Source: Ehrlichia minasensis | GTDB lineage: Bacteria > Pseudomonadota > Alphaproteobacteria > Rickettsiales > Anaplasmataceae | DNA length: 64,000 nucleotides | Assembly: GCA_000825765.1 (NCBI GenBank) | Contig: CDGH01000070.1 | Location: forward strand, 62,001 to 126,000 | Direction of reading: 5' to 3' | Shown here: in pieces, positions 55,088-64,000 of the stretch | Position numbering within the stretch: the stretch's first letter is position 1 | Layout of the letters: the number at the start of each line of letters is the position of its first letter | The notes under the pieces: model-generated | Told to the model about the DNA's origin: nothing | What the model saw: the letters and a program-made list of their open reading frames with translations, nothing else | The model's database searches: none | Position numbers and translations under genes: made by a program

Positions 55088-55678
55088 CTATGAGTTATGA
55101 TTATTATGATAATTTTTTAAACTTTTGTTAGTTACTACAACAGTATTTGCAATCTTATCATGCCATGTTTGTTTGCGCTTGTTAAAGTTGCACCATAATA
55201 TTCCTAAACATAGTGGAAGACAAGATAAAATTGAGCCAAAAACTCGTTTTGTTGATTGGGTTAGTGTTATTTTTTGAAACGTTGTTGCATCAACAATTCT
55301 TAGCCCTGTGAGAAATTTTCCTAATGTTGCAGAAAATTTCACCCAACTGTATACAGCATATATATACATAGCAATCATTTGGATAATTTGCCCACAAATG
55401 GCCTTGTATAAATATTTATTTTTGATTTGTGTTTCTTGCTCAGTAAGTGGTACACTCATTTTATATTTCTCTATGATTTTTATTACAGTATTATCTGTTT
55501 GCTCGTACATGAAAAAATAAGAGTAAACATTCTGTATAATTTGTAAGATGAATATTAAAATAGCAAAATCTATTAATATACTAGTAAGTCTTCTTAGCCC
55601 ACCTGAATAGCAGATAGTGTTCTTATCTTGAGATTGTTTGTTTTTTTTTAAGAAAGGTAGGTAATTGTATAAAAACAT
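55088..55678 (-). CDS. RDD-family membrane protein
   Basis: A 196-residue inner-membrane protein with three hydrophobic helices. The defining Arg-Arg-Leu-Thr-Ser-Ile-Leu-Ile-Asp-Phe (29-38) carries the Arg and Asp of the RDD signature, and the second half has Leu-Gly-Lys-Phe-Leu-Thr-Gly-Leu-Arg-Ile-Val. RDD proteins are poorly understood; some are implicated in ion or solute transport. A 50-residue loop between helices 1 and 2 is rich in Lys, Glu and Thr. It is isolated, convergent with tsaD across a long spacer and divergent from folB. Confidence 0.88.
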   Translation of the reverse strand: MFLYNYLPFLKKNKQSQDKNTICYSGGLRRLTSILIDFAILIFILQIIQNVYSYFFMYEQTDNTVIKIIEKYKMSVPLTEQETQIKNKYLYKAICGQIIQMIAMYIYAVYSWVKFSATLGKFLTGLRIVDATTFQKITLTQSTKRVFGSILSCLPLCLGILWCNFNKRKQTWHDKIANTVVVTNKSLKNYHNNHNS

Positions 55679-55880
55679 TTTATATTACTCTAGATTATGT
55701 AAATATTGATATTTATAGCTATATAGAATTAAATACAATAATATTTTGTAGAAAGCTATCATTTAAAATCAGTAACATTTATCATCAAGTAAGAGTTATA
55801 TTGTGTATTTATGTTGATTTTTATTAATAATAATGTATCTTGCTTTGTAATGCTTTGTAGTTTTTACATATGATTTTTAT

Positions 55881-56237
55881 ATGAAGATACAGATTCATGA
55901 TTTGGCTGTATATACTTGTATTGGGTTACGTTGTTGGGAAAGAGTAATAAGACAAAAGATAATAGTAGATTGTAATGTAACACTTTATTGTCATAATGCT
56001 ATATGTGATATTGAAGATACTATTGATTATAGTTTATTTACTGATAGTTTAATTAATTTTGCTAATTCTAATAGTTTTGAATTATTAGAAACAATGGCAT
56101 CAAATCTATTGGATTATATTATGCAAGATAAGAAAATTTGCCATTGTTATTTAAAGTTGTATAAACCTATTGCTATAAGTATCGATGGTAAAATTAGTGT
56201 TGAATTAGAATCTGCACAAAATGATGTCAGTACTTAA
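55881..56237 (+). CDS. folB: Dihydroneopterin aldolase
   Basis: Converts dihydroneopterin to 6-hydroxymethyl-dihydropterin and glycolaldehyde in folate synthesis. The family pattern is visible: Ile-His-Asp-Leu-Ala-Val-Tyr-Thr-Cys-Ile-Gly near the start, Glu-Asp-Thr-Ile-Asp-Tyr-Ser-Leu and Phe-Glu-Leu-Leu-Glu-Thr-Met-Ala in the middle, and Leu-Tyr-Lys-Pro near the end. 118 residues, normal. It lies 61 nt before mdh on the same strand. With folE at 46.4 kb it shows an active folate route. Confidence 0.9.
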   Translation: MKIQIHDLAVYTCIGLRCWERVIRQKIIVDCNVTLYCHNAICDIEDTIDYSLFTDSLINFANSNSFELLETMASNLLDYIMQDKKICHCYLKLYKPIAISIDGKISVELESAQNDVST

Positions 56238-56298
56238 GTATTGTATATATTCTGTAATTGGTTAAACTTTGTGTTGTATTCTTTAAAAGGGGTAAGTA

Positions 56299-57240
56299 AT
56301 GATTAAGCGTAAAAAAGTTGCTCTTATTGGTGCTGGTAATATTGGTGGTATGATAGCCTATTTAATAAGGCTGAAAAATTTAGGAGATGTAGTTTTATTA
56401 GACGTTAATGATGGTATAGCTAAGGGAAAAGCACTTGATATGGCTGAATCTTCTCCAGTGGGAAAATATAATGGAGAAATATTAGGAACTAATAATTATG
56501 CTGATATTGAAGGTGCTGATGCAATTGTTGTTACAGCTGGCATTGCTAGAAAACCTGGAATGAGTCGTGAAGATTTGGTTAATACTAATGTAAATATCAT
56601 AAGAGAAGTAGCAGAAAATATATGTAAGTATGCACCTAATGCATTTGTGGTTGTAGTTACTAATCCGCTTGATGTAATGGTTTTTGCTATGCATAAGTAT
56701 TCAAAATTATCAAGTAACATGGTTGTTGGTATGGCTGGTATACTTGATTCGGCGAGATTTTCTTATTTTATTGCAAAGGAATTGAATGTATCAGTTGATA
56801 ATGTCAGTTCTTTGGTATTAGGTGGTCATGGAGATCTAATGCTTCCTTTAGTAAAATATTCTTCAGTTGGTGGGATATCTATAGCAGATTTGATAAAAAT
56901 TGGTTTAATTACTCAGGATAAAGTTGATGCAATTATAGAAAGAACTAGAAAAGGTGGAGAAGAAATAGTAGGTTTACTAAAAATGGGGTCAGCTTATTAT
57001 GCTCCTGCTGAATCTGCGTTATTGATGATAGATTCTTATTTAAATGATAGAAGACTAATATTACCTTGTTCTGTTTATTTAAAAGGTGAATATGGCGTAA
57101 ACAATTTATTTGTGGGTGTTCCTGTTATTATCGGAAAAAATGGAGTGGAAAAAGTAATAGAGCTGCAACTAACAGAACAGGAAAAAAACGTATTTGATAA
57201 TTCTGTAAAATTGATTGAAAATTTAGTAAGTAATATTTAA
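56299..57240 (+). CDS. mdh: Malate dehydrogenase
   Basis: TCA-cycle enzyme that oxidises malate to oxaloacetate with NAD. The LDH-like MDH type is shown by Ile-Gly-Ala-Gly-Asn-Ile-Gly-Gly near residues 10-17, [12 protein letters not shown] (substrate loop arginine), Thr-Asn-Pro-Leu-Asp, and catalytic His177 in Gly-Gly-His-Gly-Asp. 313 residues. A strong AAGGGG stands before the ATG. It works together with PutA, which supplies glutamate carbon to the cycle. Confidence 0.97.
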   Translation: MIKRKKVALIGAGNIGGMIAYLIRLKNLGDVVLLDVNDGIAKGKALDMAESSPVGKYNGEILGTNNYADIEGADAIVVTAGIARKPGMSREDLVNTNVNIIREVAENICKYAPNAFVVVVTNPLDVMVFAMHKYSKLSSNMVVGMAGILDSARFSYFIAKELNVSVDNVSSLVLGGHGDLMLPLVKYSSVGGISIADLIKIGLITQDKVDAIIERTRKGGEEIVGLLKMGSAYYAPAESALLMIDSYLNDRRLILPCSVYLKGEYGVNNLFVGVPVIIGKNGVEKVIELQLTEQEKNVFDNSVKLIENLVSNI

Positions 57241-57266
57241 CTTAGGTTAATTTTCTGAGCTTTTTT
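57241..57266 (+). terminator. Probable intrinsic terminator after mdh
   Basis: CTTAG/CTGAG form a 5-bp stem (one G-U) with a 9-nt loop, followed by C and six T. It starts directly at the mdh stop codon. Confidence 0.45.
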
Positions 57267-57464
57267 AATTATACAATATACCATTTCTTGGGTAATAGAT
57301 AAATTTTATAGTTTAGTATAGTGGGTGTATTTTTTATCTTTAGTGTACTGTTTTGTTAATTTTTTTTATTTACAAAAAGATTTTTTATAGGTTTATTATA
57401 ATTATAAGCTATAATATAAGTAGTTAATAGATTTACTAATGTTAATAAAAATTTATTATAATTA

Positions 57465-58409
57465 ATGCCGCTTTCACTAAGTAAAAAAAATAATAACGAA
57501 GTTGCTACATCTAATAAAGAGAAGAGTATTGCTTTATTGAAAATGTTTGTAAAAGATATCAGAAAAGTTGCTGCAAAGAGTTGTTATAAAATTCCAAAAG
57601 AACAACAAGTGAGTATGGATATTTTTAATAAGCCAATATTATCATCTACTGGTACAGAGATTGTAGCAACTGATGAACACAAAGTTGTTTATGGTGAAAT
57701 TAAATCTAAAAATGAACAGGATAGTCAAATATTATACCGTGGTAGTCTTATCTGTGTAAAATGGTTTTCTTTAATGGAGCAATACCATAATACTGTTATA
57801 ATAAAAGGAAATAATGAACTTGGTTTTGCTCTCTATTCTTATGATGGGAAATTATATGATACTTCAGGTAAAAAAGTTGCTTACGTATTGACTTTAGCAG
57901 GAAATTTGATAACGCATGATCACATAGTGCGTGATCATACCAAAGGTAAAACGTATTTTCATTCAACATTGGCTGCTGGTATGCCAGTGATGTGTGCTGG
58001 TTTAGTAAGTGTTGATCAAGGTATTATTGTTGATATTAGTAATGAAAGTGGACATTATAAACCTAGCGTAGCAAATTTGTATAATGCTGTAAAGTTATTA
58101 GATAGAGTTATTAGTGTAGATAGTGTGATACGTATTATGGGTTTTACAATAGATAGTAAAAGTAAAGGATTGCGTGCATTTTATAAAATGCGTATGAAGG
58201 GGAGTTTTTTATCGGATATGGAAACAGTGGGAGAAGATGGATTGACTATTCCTCAGAGGTGTTTTGCTTTATTAAAAAAGTATGATGATGATTATAAAAG
58301 AACTATTGCTAAGACATTGGTAAAAAATCAAACTGCTCAGGTAAGTGATACATTAGTGCAATGTTGTAGTAAAGATGCATGTGTTAGCGACAGAATATGT
58401 TGTATGTAA
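57465..58409 (+). CDS. Effector-like unknown protein with SGHYKP motif
   Basis: A 314-residue protein without signal peptide or membrane segment. The central part (about 115-205) has Gly-Phe-Ala-Leu-Tyr-Ser-Tyr-Asp-Gly-Lys-Leu-Tyr, then Phe-His-Ser-Thr-Leu-Ala-Ala-Gly-Met-Pro-Val, then Ile-Ser-Asn-Glu-Ser-Gly-His-Tyr-Lys-Pro-Ser. I recall this signature from putative toxin- or effector-associated proteins of several bacteria, with no settled function. The C-terminus is Cys-rich (five Cys in the last 20 residues). It stands alone between long spacers, as accessory genes often do. A type IV secretion substrate is a guess; the tail is not especially basic. Confidence 0.7.
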   Translation: MPLSLSKKNNNEVATSNKEKSIALLKMFVKDIRKVAAKSCYKIPKEQQVSMDIFNKPILSSTGTEIVATDEHKVVYGEIKSKNEQDSQILYRGSLICVKWFSLMEQYHNTVIIKGNNELGFALYSYDGKLYDTSGKKVAYVLTLAGNLITHDHIVRDHTKGKTYFHSTLAAGMPVMCAGLVSVDQGIIVDISNESGHYKPSVANLYNAVKLLDRVISVDSVIRIMGFTIDSKSKGLRAFYKMRMKGSFLSDMETVGEDGLTIPQRCFALLKKYDDDYKRTIAKTLVKNQTAQVSDTLVQCCSKDACVSDRICCM

Positions 58410-58863
58410 TTGTGAAATTTAAAGAAAAATAATAAATGGGTTTGTTAAATTTAATGTTTTAGTACATAAAAAATATGAAATTCACTTTAAAAGAGGATAT
58501 ATTTAACAATACATTTCTAGTGTTTTTTAGTTGATAGATAAGTTTAAGCAATGTGTTAAATTTGTGTTGTAGCTTTCTATTTTATGTATAAATACACAAA
58601 ATTGGCGTTAAAAATTTTCTAGGTTATATATATTTTGTAAGAATTTATTTGTATCAAATTATTGAATATTATTGTTTTTAGTATTGGTAATAAGATAATC
58701 GCGTAGAATCTTCTTTCTATTTGTAAACTAAATAATAGATTATTGATGTTGCTGTCTTATTAAAAAATTACTGTAATAAGAGTAAGTTTTTCGGCTTGAA
58801 GCTTGTCTATTGTAAAGAATTGTATAAATAAAGTAGAGTATATATGTTCAAAAAAAGTAATTG
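58410..58863. other. Spacer after the effector-like gene
   Basis: 454 bp, AT-rich. No gene, tRNA or strong hairpin recognised. Confidence 0.45.
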
Positions 58864-59094
58864 TTATTGTTCAGAGATGAAGTGCTTATCATATATGTCT
58901 AGAAATATATTTTCATATACTTCGATTTTTTTTATAAATTTCGTAAGATGGTGTATCATATATGTAAACTGCTCTTCCGTTATCAACCTAGCTTCAAAAG
59001 CTTCTATTACATTTTTTTTAAACGCGGATGTATAAGACTTTGTATTATTTAAATAAGATAAGGTGCATTTTATCATCGTTCCTGGATCTTCCAT
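58864..59094 (-). CDS. Small unknown protein
   Basis: A 76-residue frame, predicted to be helical, with balanced charge (Lys, Glu, Asp) and protein-like composition, such as Glu-Ala-Phe-Glu-Ala-Arg-Leu-Ile-Thr-Glu-Glu-Gln-Phe-Thr. No motif recognised and no good RBS before the ATG. The overlapping plus-strand frame (58844-59035) is Ser/Cys/Phe-rich and looks like its shadow. It could be a real small gene or the remains of a longer one. Confidence 0.4.
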   Translation of the reverse strand: MEDPGTMIKCTLSYLNNTKSYTSAFKKNVIEAFEARLITEEQFTYMIHHLTKFIKKIEVYENIFLDIYDKHFISEQ

Positions 59095-59247
59095 ATATTG
59101 AAACTTAGTAACCTAATATTAAATTCTTACACTATTATATTGCATTTGTAAAGTGAAATTATAGCGTTTAAGTTGTAATAATGTTTATGGTGTTGACTTT
59201 TCATATTATTTCATATAGATGTTATATCATGTTAAATTATGATAGTT

Positions 59248-59688
59248 ATGCAGAAAGTTTTTATTTCTTCTGACCATGCTGGAATAGAGTTAAGGTTAGT
59301 TATTAGATTGTATTTAAATGATTTAGGTTATATTGTAGAAGATTATGGTTGTGTTGAGTCTAGCATTACTGTAGATTACCCAGATTATGTAAAGAATGTT
59401 GTAGATTGTGTAGTTAATGATAACTTAGCGTTTGGTATTTTAATATGTGGTACAGGTATTGGAATGAGTATTGTGGCGAATCGTCACAGGAGGATTAGAG
59501 CAGCTTTGTGCTATAACGTAGAAGTAGCTGAGTTAGCGCGTGAGCATAATGATGCTAATATACTTTGTCTTGGAGCTAGGCATATTAGTTATGAAGATGC
59601 TCAATCTATAGTTTATAAGTTTCTCACTACAAAATTTTCTGAAGGAAGGCATGTACAAAGAATAATCAAGATAGACAATTGTTTATGA
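59248..59688 (+). CDS. rpiB: Ribose 5-phosphate isomerase B
   Basis: Interconverts ribose 5-phosphate and ribulose 5-phosphate in the non-oxidative pentose phosphate pathway. Ser-Asp-His-Ala-Gly near the N-terminus, Asp-Tyr-Pro-Asp-Tyr, catalytic Cys67 in Cys-Gly-Thr-Gly-Ile-Gly-Met, and Asn-Arg-His-x-x-Ile-Arg-Ala-Ala are all present. The start at 59248 gives the standard Met-x-Lys-Val-Phe-Ile-Ser-Ser-Asp-His beginning; an ATG three codons earlier is possible. 146 residues. Its stop overlaps the ubiG start by 4 nt (ATGA). Confidence 0.95.
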   Translation: MQKVFISSDHAGIELRLVIRLYLNDLGYIVEDYGCVESSITVDYPDYVKNVVDCVVNDNLAFGILICGTGIGMSIVANRHRRIRAALCYNVEVAELAREHNDANILCLGARHISYEDAQSIVYKFLTTKFSEGRHVQRIIKIDNCL

Positions 59689-60404
59689 ATCAGACAGTTA
59701 ATCAAGATGAATTATTAAAATTTTCAAAAATAGTTGATCAATGGTGGGATGAAAATGGTCCATTTAAAGCTTTACATAATATTCATCCTTTAAGAATGCA
59801 GTATATTGTTGATTACATAAATAAAGTTACTCCTGGTGTAGATTTTAATACATTATCAGTTCTTGATGTTGGCTGTGGAGGTGGTTTATTATCGGAATCT
59901 ATGGCTCGTTTGGGTATGAAAGTTTTTGGAATAGATGCTAGTGAGGATAGTATTAATATTGCTAAAGTACATGCTTTAAAGCGTAATTTATGTAATTTAG
60001 ATTATTGCTGTGTAAACGTAGATTCATTAGTTAGTACAAAAGAAAAATACGATATAATCACTGTTATGGAAGTGGTTGAACATGTTGATAATTTATCAGT
60101 TTTTATCAGTGCTATAAGTAATGTATTGAATGATAATGGGATAATATTTTTGTCTACATTGAATAGAACAATGAAATCTTTATTATATGCAATAGTATAT
60201 GCTGAATATGTTTTTAAATTGGTTCCTCGTCATACTCATCAATGGAATAAATTTGTTAAACCTTCAGAAATTGCAAATTTGTTTTTACTGAATGGTATAT
60301 CTATAAAAGAAATTAAAGGAATAAGTTTTAACATAATGAAGAGAGATTGGATATTATCTGATGATATTTCTGTAAATTATATTTTATCTGCACAGAAAAT
60401 TTAA
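59685..60404 (+). CDS. ubiG: Ubiquinone biosynthesis O-methyltransferase
   Basis: SAM-dependent enzyme that performs the two O-methylations of ubiquinone synthesis. The UbiG hallmark Trp-Trp-Asp-Glu-Asn-Gly-Pro-Phe-Lys-Ala-Leu-His (20-31), SAM motif Leu-Asp-Val-Gly-Cys-Gly-Gly-Gly (60-67) and Thr-Val-Met-Glu-Val-Val-Glu-His are clear. The ATG at 59685, overlapping the rpiB stop in ATGA, is the likely start; translation is therefore coupled. 239 residues. Supplies the quinone used by complex I (NuoI) and PutA. Confidence 0.95.
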   Translation: MNQTVNQDELLKFSKIVDQWWDENGPFKALHNIHPLRMQYIVDYINKVTPGVDFNTLSVLDVGCGGGLLSESMARLGMKVFGIDASEDSINIAKVHALKRNLCNLDYCCVNVDSLVSTKEKYDIITVMEVVEHVDNLSVFISAISNVLNDNGIIFLSTLNRTMKSLLYAIVYAEYVFKLVPRHTHQWNKFVKPSEIANLFLLNGISIKEIKGISFNIMKRDWILSDDISVNYILSAQKI

Positions 60405-60555
60405 AAAATATATAGAATAATAAAAAATGTAAAGTAAATAAATTTTAATACACTAAACATTATAAATCTTCATCACAATTAGCTTATGATATGAGATTAA
60501 TAATATGCAGTAATGTTCAGGGTAACGTTATTGTAAATCAAGTATATTAAATTCT

Positions 60556-60954
60556 TTATATTTTTCTGTTATACATAAATTTCACTAATAAGACTATTCC
60601 TATTATAAAAATAAGAGCAGGTAATATCCATAATAAATAAGTATATGAATTATATGGAGGATTGATAATTATTTGATTGCCATAGTAGTTTTGTAATTCA
60701 GTAATTATTTGATTATCATTATAACCATTTTGAATTTTATTTCTTATCATTGATCTCATATCATAAGCTAATTGTGATTGAGATTCATAAATAGATTCTC
60801 CAGAACAAATTAAGCATCTTACTATTTTAAATAGATTAATTGCACGCAATTCCATATCATTATTTGTTAGCTTTTGATCTATTGAAAAAGCATAGGCAGA
60901 GGAAAATGATAATGTGAAAGTAAGAATGAATACTAAATTATTTTTTATTTGCAC
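60556..60954 (-). CDS. ccmH: Cytochrome c maturation protein CcmH
   Basis: Periplasm-facing thioredoxin-like helper that reduces apocytochrome c before heme attachment. A signal peptide (1 to about 22) precedes the Arg-Cys-Leu-Ile-Cys motif (Cys47, Cys50), then the Ser-Gln-Ser and Asp-Met-Arg segment and a single membrane helix near the C-terminus (about 105-125). 132 residues, normal for the short form. Its start overlaps the DUF2125 gene by 17 nt, so it is the last gene of the hscA-fdx operon. Confidence 0.92.
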   Translation of the reverse strand: MQIKNNLVFILTFTLSFSSAYAFSIDQKLTNNDMELRAINLFKIVRCLICSGESIYESQSQLAYDMRSMIRNKIQNGYNDNQIITELQNYYGNQIIINPPYNSYTYLLWILPALIFIIGIVLLVKFMYNRKI

Positions 60955-62029
60955 TTTTATTTATTGTATTTGTGATTAACTTTATTTTATTAATAAACTC
61001 CTCATAAGGAATTTTACATATAAAAATATTAAAAGGATTAGTTGTCTGACTGATTGATAATAAAATGTTGCCATTTTCTTTTTTTGTAGCAATTGAGTGT
61101 ATGTAGTTTTGTAATATATAAGAGATTCTATCTGTATTGTTTGATTTATGAGATATTATTTCCACTAATTGTCTAATAATATCTTTAGTTTCGCTTATTT
61201 CTATTGTTAAACCTTCACTATTTGTTTTGTTGTAATCCATAGATAATGGAAATAATAATGTTCCGTAAATTGCAATAAGTGATTTTTTGAATGTAATGTC
61301 TATATTATCTATAATAGCACTAATTTCTTTAAATTCAGTGCCTGACGTAGTTAATGTCATTGTAGCATCTTTTATTTTTATATTTGTATTTGTGTCTGAA
61401 TTTCCAACAATGTTTGCATTTATTTTATATTGTAGCATTGTAAGTAAATTATCTGGAGATGTATGCTCATTAGTTTTGATGAAAATGGAATTTTTCTTTG
61501 TAATATTGTTGTTATTACAACTGAGACCATTATCTTCGTATATTATTTGTGAAAAGTATGCTTTCTTATCATTTTTATTATCCAATAGTGAAAGTAGCAG
61601 GTTTTTAGAAGGTTTGACAAATAAGTTAAATTTATCGTTTAATTGACAATTTAATTTGTATTGTTGTTCATTATTTGTAATTTTTGTTGAACTTTCAGAT
61701 TTTAATGTAGTATTTTCTCCTGAGAATTCTAATGTGTCACTCAGTAAACGATATTTTAACGATACGGATGAAATAGATATATTTAAAGATGGTAAATTTA
61801 TTTTTAAATTTGAGATTTTTATCTTTGGAGTGAAAGGGAATCCTGTAATTTGTATGTTATCTTTGTATAATGCATCAATATGTATTAGAGCTTTTGATAT
61901 GGTTGCTTTTACATGCGTTGCGATAACAAGCCAAATACCTACATATAAAGATGAAAGTAATGCAATAATAACTGATGGGATTATAATTAGTTTTTTGTTG
62001 AAGTATTTCATTTTTTTGTAATTAATCAT
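60938..62029 (-). CDS. DUF2125-like envelope protein
   Basis: A 363-residue protein with one N-terminal membrane anchor (about 13-35) and a large Asn/Ser/Lys/Ile-rich outer part, strand-rich. The segment [10 protein letters not shown], soon after the anchor, is the recognisable DUF2125 signature in alphaproteobacteria. Function unknown; the single anchor and repeated strands suggest a periplasmic protein facing away from the inner membrane. The first ATG overlaps the fdx end by 8 nt; another at 62011 would give a slightly shorter protein. Between fdx and ccmH in one operon. Confidence 0.75.
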   Translation of the reverse strand: MINYKKMKYFNKKLIIIPSVIIALLSSLYVGIWLVIATHVKATISKALIHIDALYKDNIQITGFPFTPKIKISNLKINLPSLNISISSVSLKYRLLSDTLEFSGENTTLKSESSTKITNNEQQYKLNCQLNDKFNLFVKPSKNLLLSLLDNKNDKKAYFSQIIYEDNGLSCNNNNITKKNSIFIKTNEHTSPDNLLTMLQYKINANIVGNSDTNTNIKIKDATMTLTTSGTEFKEISAIIDNIDITFKKSLIAIYGTLLFPLSMDYNKTNSEGLTIEISETKDIIRQLVEIISHKSNNTDRISYILQNYIHSIATKKENGNILLSISQTTNPFNIFICKIPYEEFINKIKLITNTINKSANKK

Positions 62030-62372
62030 TTTTTATGAAGGATATATTGCGGGTCTCAGTTGGTAGAATTACACATAATCCATCAAGTTCTTTTGTTAAA
62101 ATTATTTGACATCCAAGACGTGAAGTATCTGTCAGCCCAAATGCTAAATCAAGCATATCATTTTCTTCATCAGAGATTTCATTGTGTTGCTCAACTATAT
62201 CATACCAGCTTGGATCAATTATTACATGACAAGTAGAACATGCTAACGAACCTTCACAAGCACCTTCTAAATCTACATTGTTTCTATGTGCTAAGCTTAA
62301 TAAGGTTTCTCCATCGTAAGCTTCATATGTTTTGCGACTTCCATCTGGTGAAATAAATGTTATCAATGGCAC
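62022..62372 (-). CDS. fdx: [2Fe-2S] ferredoxin, adrenodoxin/ISC type
   Basis: Electron donor for Fe-S cluster assembly by the ISC system. Cluster ligands Cys39, Cys45, Cys48 (Cys-x5-Cys-x2-Cys) and Cys88 are in place, with the acidic helix ([11 protein letters not shown]) used for partner binding. 116 residues. A GGAGGT lies 10 nt before the ATG. It follows hscA by 27 nt. The TrxR-like reductase at 48.9 kb is a plausible electron source. Confidence 0.95.
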   Translation of the reverse strand: MPLITFISPDGSRKTYEAYDGETLLSLAHRNNVDLEGACEGSLACSTCHVIIDPSWYDIVEQHNEISDEENDMLDLAFGLTDTSRLGCQIILTKELDGLCVILPTETRNISFIKND

Positions 62373-62399
62373 AATATACCTCCAAAATGTTATATTTAT

Positions 62400-64000
62400 T
62401 TAACTACTAATGTTATAGTTATCAATAGATTTTTTTAAATAAAAATCCATTCTTTTTTTAATAAAATCATCTGCTAGTACTTCAACATTATTTATAGCAT
62501 CTTTAATTTTATCAATATTACCATTTGTTAATGTTTTTTCAGCTTCTGTTATTGCGTTGTTGATTGTATTAAATTCTTTTTCAGATATTAGTTTTTTGTC
62601 TGCAATTAAAGCATTTTTGATAATTGTAATAATTCTTTGTCCTTCGACTTTTTGTTCAGCTATTAAACGCATTTGCATATCACTATCAAAATTATTGATT
62701 GAATCTATGATATTATCTTCTATTTCTTTTTGATCTAATTCGCATGTGTTATTTATGCTAACAGATTGCTTTATGCGTGTAGATTTTTCTTGTGCTGAAA
62801 CAGTTAACATGCCATCCATGTCAACCTTAAATTCTACTATAATTTTTGCAGAGCCTGCAGGTAATGGTGGTATTCCTTTTAAATCAAATTTTGCTAATGA
62901 CTTATTATGCTCTACCATTTCTCTTTCTCCTTGGCAGACATGTATTTGTATAGAATTTTGTCCATCGATGTAAGTAGTAAATTCTTGAGTTGCATATGCG
63001 GGTATTGGTGTATTTCTTGGAATAATTTTTTCTACAATGCCACCCATAGTTTCTATCCCTAGTGAAAGGGGTAGAGCATCAATTAAAACATTTTTATTTT
63101 TTATATGTGGATTAGATAGATAATAAGCCTGTAAAGCGGCCCCAACTGCTACTATTTGCTCAGGATCTATATCGCAAAACACTTTATTATGAAATATATT
63201 GCTTAGCATATTTTTTATTATAGGCATTTTAGTAGCTCCACCTACTAGTATTACTTTTGCAATACTGTTGAAATCAAGCTCTATACTATTGATTGTTGAG
63301 GTTATGATACTTAAAGTTTTATTTAATAAATCTGATATTATGTCTTGTAGCTCATCTCTGCTAATTTTACAAGAAAAGTTTTTTTCATGTATTTTAAATG
63401 TAAAATTGCCGCTATAGTTTTCACTTAAGTATTCTTTTGCATGTTTTACATTTGGAATTAAGTCGCTCAATAATTCTTTGTTAAACTCTATATTATTAAT
63501 GTTTTCTTCTTTCTGATATTTATTGTATATGAATTTTGCAAGTAAGTAATCTATGTCATCTCCTCCTAGATTTGTGTCTCCGCCAGTTGCTAATACTTGG
63601 AATACTCCTTGATGTAATTTTAATATTGAAACATCAAATGTTCCACCTCCTAAGTCATATATCATGTAGATATTGTTCTCATATTCTGGTTTTTCAACGC
63701 CATAAGCTAGTGCTGCTGCAGTAGGTTCATTTAGAAGACGTAATACTTCAAGATTGGCAAGATGTGCAGCATCTTTTGTAGCTTTTCTTGCTGCTTCATC
63801 AAAATATGCTGGTACTGTTATTACTACTTTTTTTACTTCTAGATTAGTACTATCTTTGACAATTTTACATAATTTTTTAAGAATTTCTGCTGATACTTCA
63901 ACTGGTGTAACATATGTTCCATCTTGTTTTCTTATGTATATGTCATTATTACCTTGATCAATTATGTTAAACAGTAATTCTGATGATAACTCGCTGATAT
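62400..64000 (-). CDS. hscA: Fe-S cluster chaperone HscA (Hsp70), 5' end outside the window
   Basis: Specialised Hsp70 that works with HscB to release clusters from IscU. The frame continues upstream of the Met at 63665 to the window edge, so the N-terminal part is missing. Visible parts of the ATPase domain are Asn-Glu-Pro-Thr-Ala-Ala-Ala-Leu-Ala-Tyr-Gly, Asp-Leu-Gly-Gly-Gly-Thr-Phe-Asp and Val-Gly-Gly-Ala-Thr-Lys-Met-Pro. The substrate-binding domain and a shortened lid follow. The fdx gene directly downstream and the divergent lid favour HscA over DnaK. Confidence 0.93.
   Translation of the reverse strand, partial: ISELSSELLFNIIDQGNNDIYIRKQDGTYVTPVEVSAEILKKLCKIVKDSTNLEVKKVVITVPAYFDEAARKATKDAAHLANLEVLRLLNEPTAAALAYGVEKPEYENNIYMIYDLGGGTFDVSILKLHQGVFQVLATGGDTNLGGDDIDYLLAKFIYNKYQKEENINNIEFNKELLSDLIPNVKHAKEYLSENYSGNFTFKIHEKNFSCKISRDELQDIISDLLNKTLSIITSTINSIELDFNSIAKVILVGGATKMPIIKNMLSNIFHNKVFCDIDPEQIVAVGAALQAYYLSNPHIKNKNVLIDALPLSLGIETMGGIVEKIIPRNTPIPAYATQEFTTYIDGQNSIQIHVCQGEREMVEHNKSLAKFDLKGIPPLPAGSAKIIVEFKVDMDGMLTVSAQEKSTRIKQSVSINNTCELDQKEIEDNIIDSINNFDSDMQMRLIAEQKVEGQRIITIIKNALIADKKLISEKEFNTINNAITEAEKTLTNGNIDKIKDAINNVEVLADDFIKKRMDFYLKKSIDNYNISS

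Noticed and set aside
58844-59035. Plus-strand frame of 63 codons
   Set aside because: Overlaps the more protein-like minus-strand frame (58864-59094), with Ser/Phe/Cys-rich composition and no RBS. Retained only as a shadow.
62400-63665. hscA starting at the Met at 63665
   Set aside because: This Met is inside the ATPase domain; recognisable Hsp70 residues continue upstream in frame to the window edge, so the gene is cut by the edge, not truncated.
63199-63957. Short plus-strand frames opposite hscA
   Set aside because: Antisense to a clearly conserved Hsp70 coding region; composition is the complement of real codons.

Overview
This window is a stretch of chromosome from an obligate intracellular alphaproteobacterium of the family Anaplasmataceae, almost certainly genus Ehrlichia. 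The evidence is the very AT-rich base composition, long non-coding spacers, a giant ankyrin-repeat protein of the Ank200 (p200) type, a second ankyrin protein of over 4,100 residues, small exported beta-barrel proteins, several families of lineage-specific membrane proteins, and housekeeping genes scattered outside their usual operons (nuoI, atpG, tpiA, argG, argJ, putA, bioA). The species cannot be fixed from sequence inspection alone.

Layout. 1-2.2 kb: a small unknown gene behind a Shine-Dalgarno-sequestering hairpin, then a minus-strand operon erpA/iscA-lepB-nuoI with a clear sigma-70 promoter. 2.2-8.1 kb: dgt and the Ank200-like effector. 8.1-11 kb: initiator tRNA-fMet inside a pair of ~105-bp inverted repeats, a six-helix membrane protein and a long spacer with a nested stem-loop. 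11-16.5 kb: argG, two small outer-membrane-type proteins, argJ, xth. 16.8-19.4 kb: two membrane proteins, elongator tRNA-Met, fabG. 20-25 kb: putA and bioA. 25.4-30.1 kb: a degenerate phage or gene-transfer-agent-like cluster (terminase large subunit, head-tail connector, DUF3168-like tail-terminator protein, major-tail-like protein, and two related basic proteins sharing an unfamiliar motif). 30.5-33 kb: tRNA-Ser, rpmJ, rpoH, hpf. 33-45.4 kb: the 12.4-kb ankyrin/coiled-coil giant gene. 45.5-48.3 kb: atpG-folE-pmbA. 48.9-54 kb: a ferredoxin/thioredoxin-reductase-like flavoprotein, rsmA, then tRNA-Thr-tpiA-TAXI-tsaD. 55-60.4 kb: RDD membrane protein, folB, mdh, an effector-like unknown, rpiB-ubiG. 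60.5-64 kb: a minus-strand operon hscA (cut by the window end)-fdx-DUF2125-ccmH.

Functionally the region combines iron-sulfur assembly (ErpA-like, Fdx, HscA) with its clients (NuoI and respiratory cofactors), amino-acid-based energy supply (PutA, Mdh), retained arginine, biotin, folate and ubiquinone synthesis, and host-interaction proteins (the two ankyrin proteins, the exported barrels, an effector-like orphan). The items most worth a second look are the SD-masking switch at 58-110, the phage/GTA-like remnant with its paired DPVQR/FGRS proteins, the initiator tRNA with an extra T-arm base flanked by large inverted repeats, the alternating TTCTA/TAGAA array upstream of putA, and the internal duplications in both ankyrin giants.
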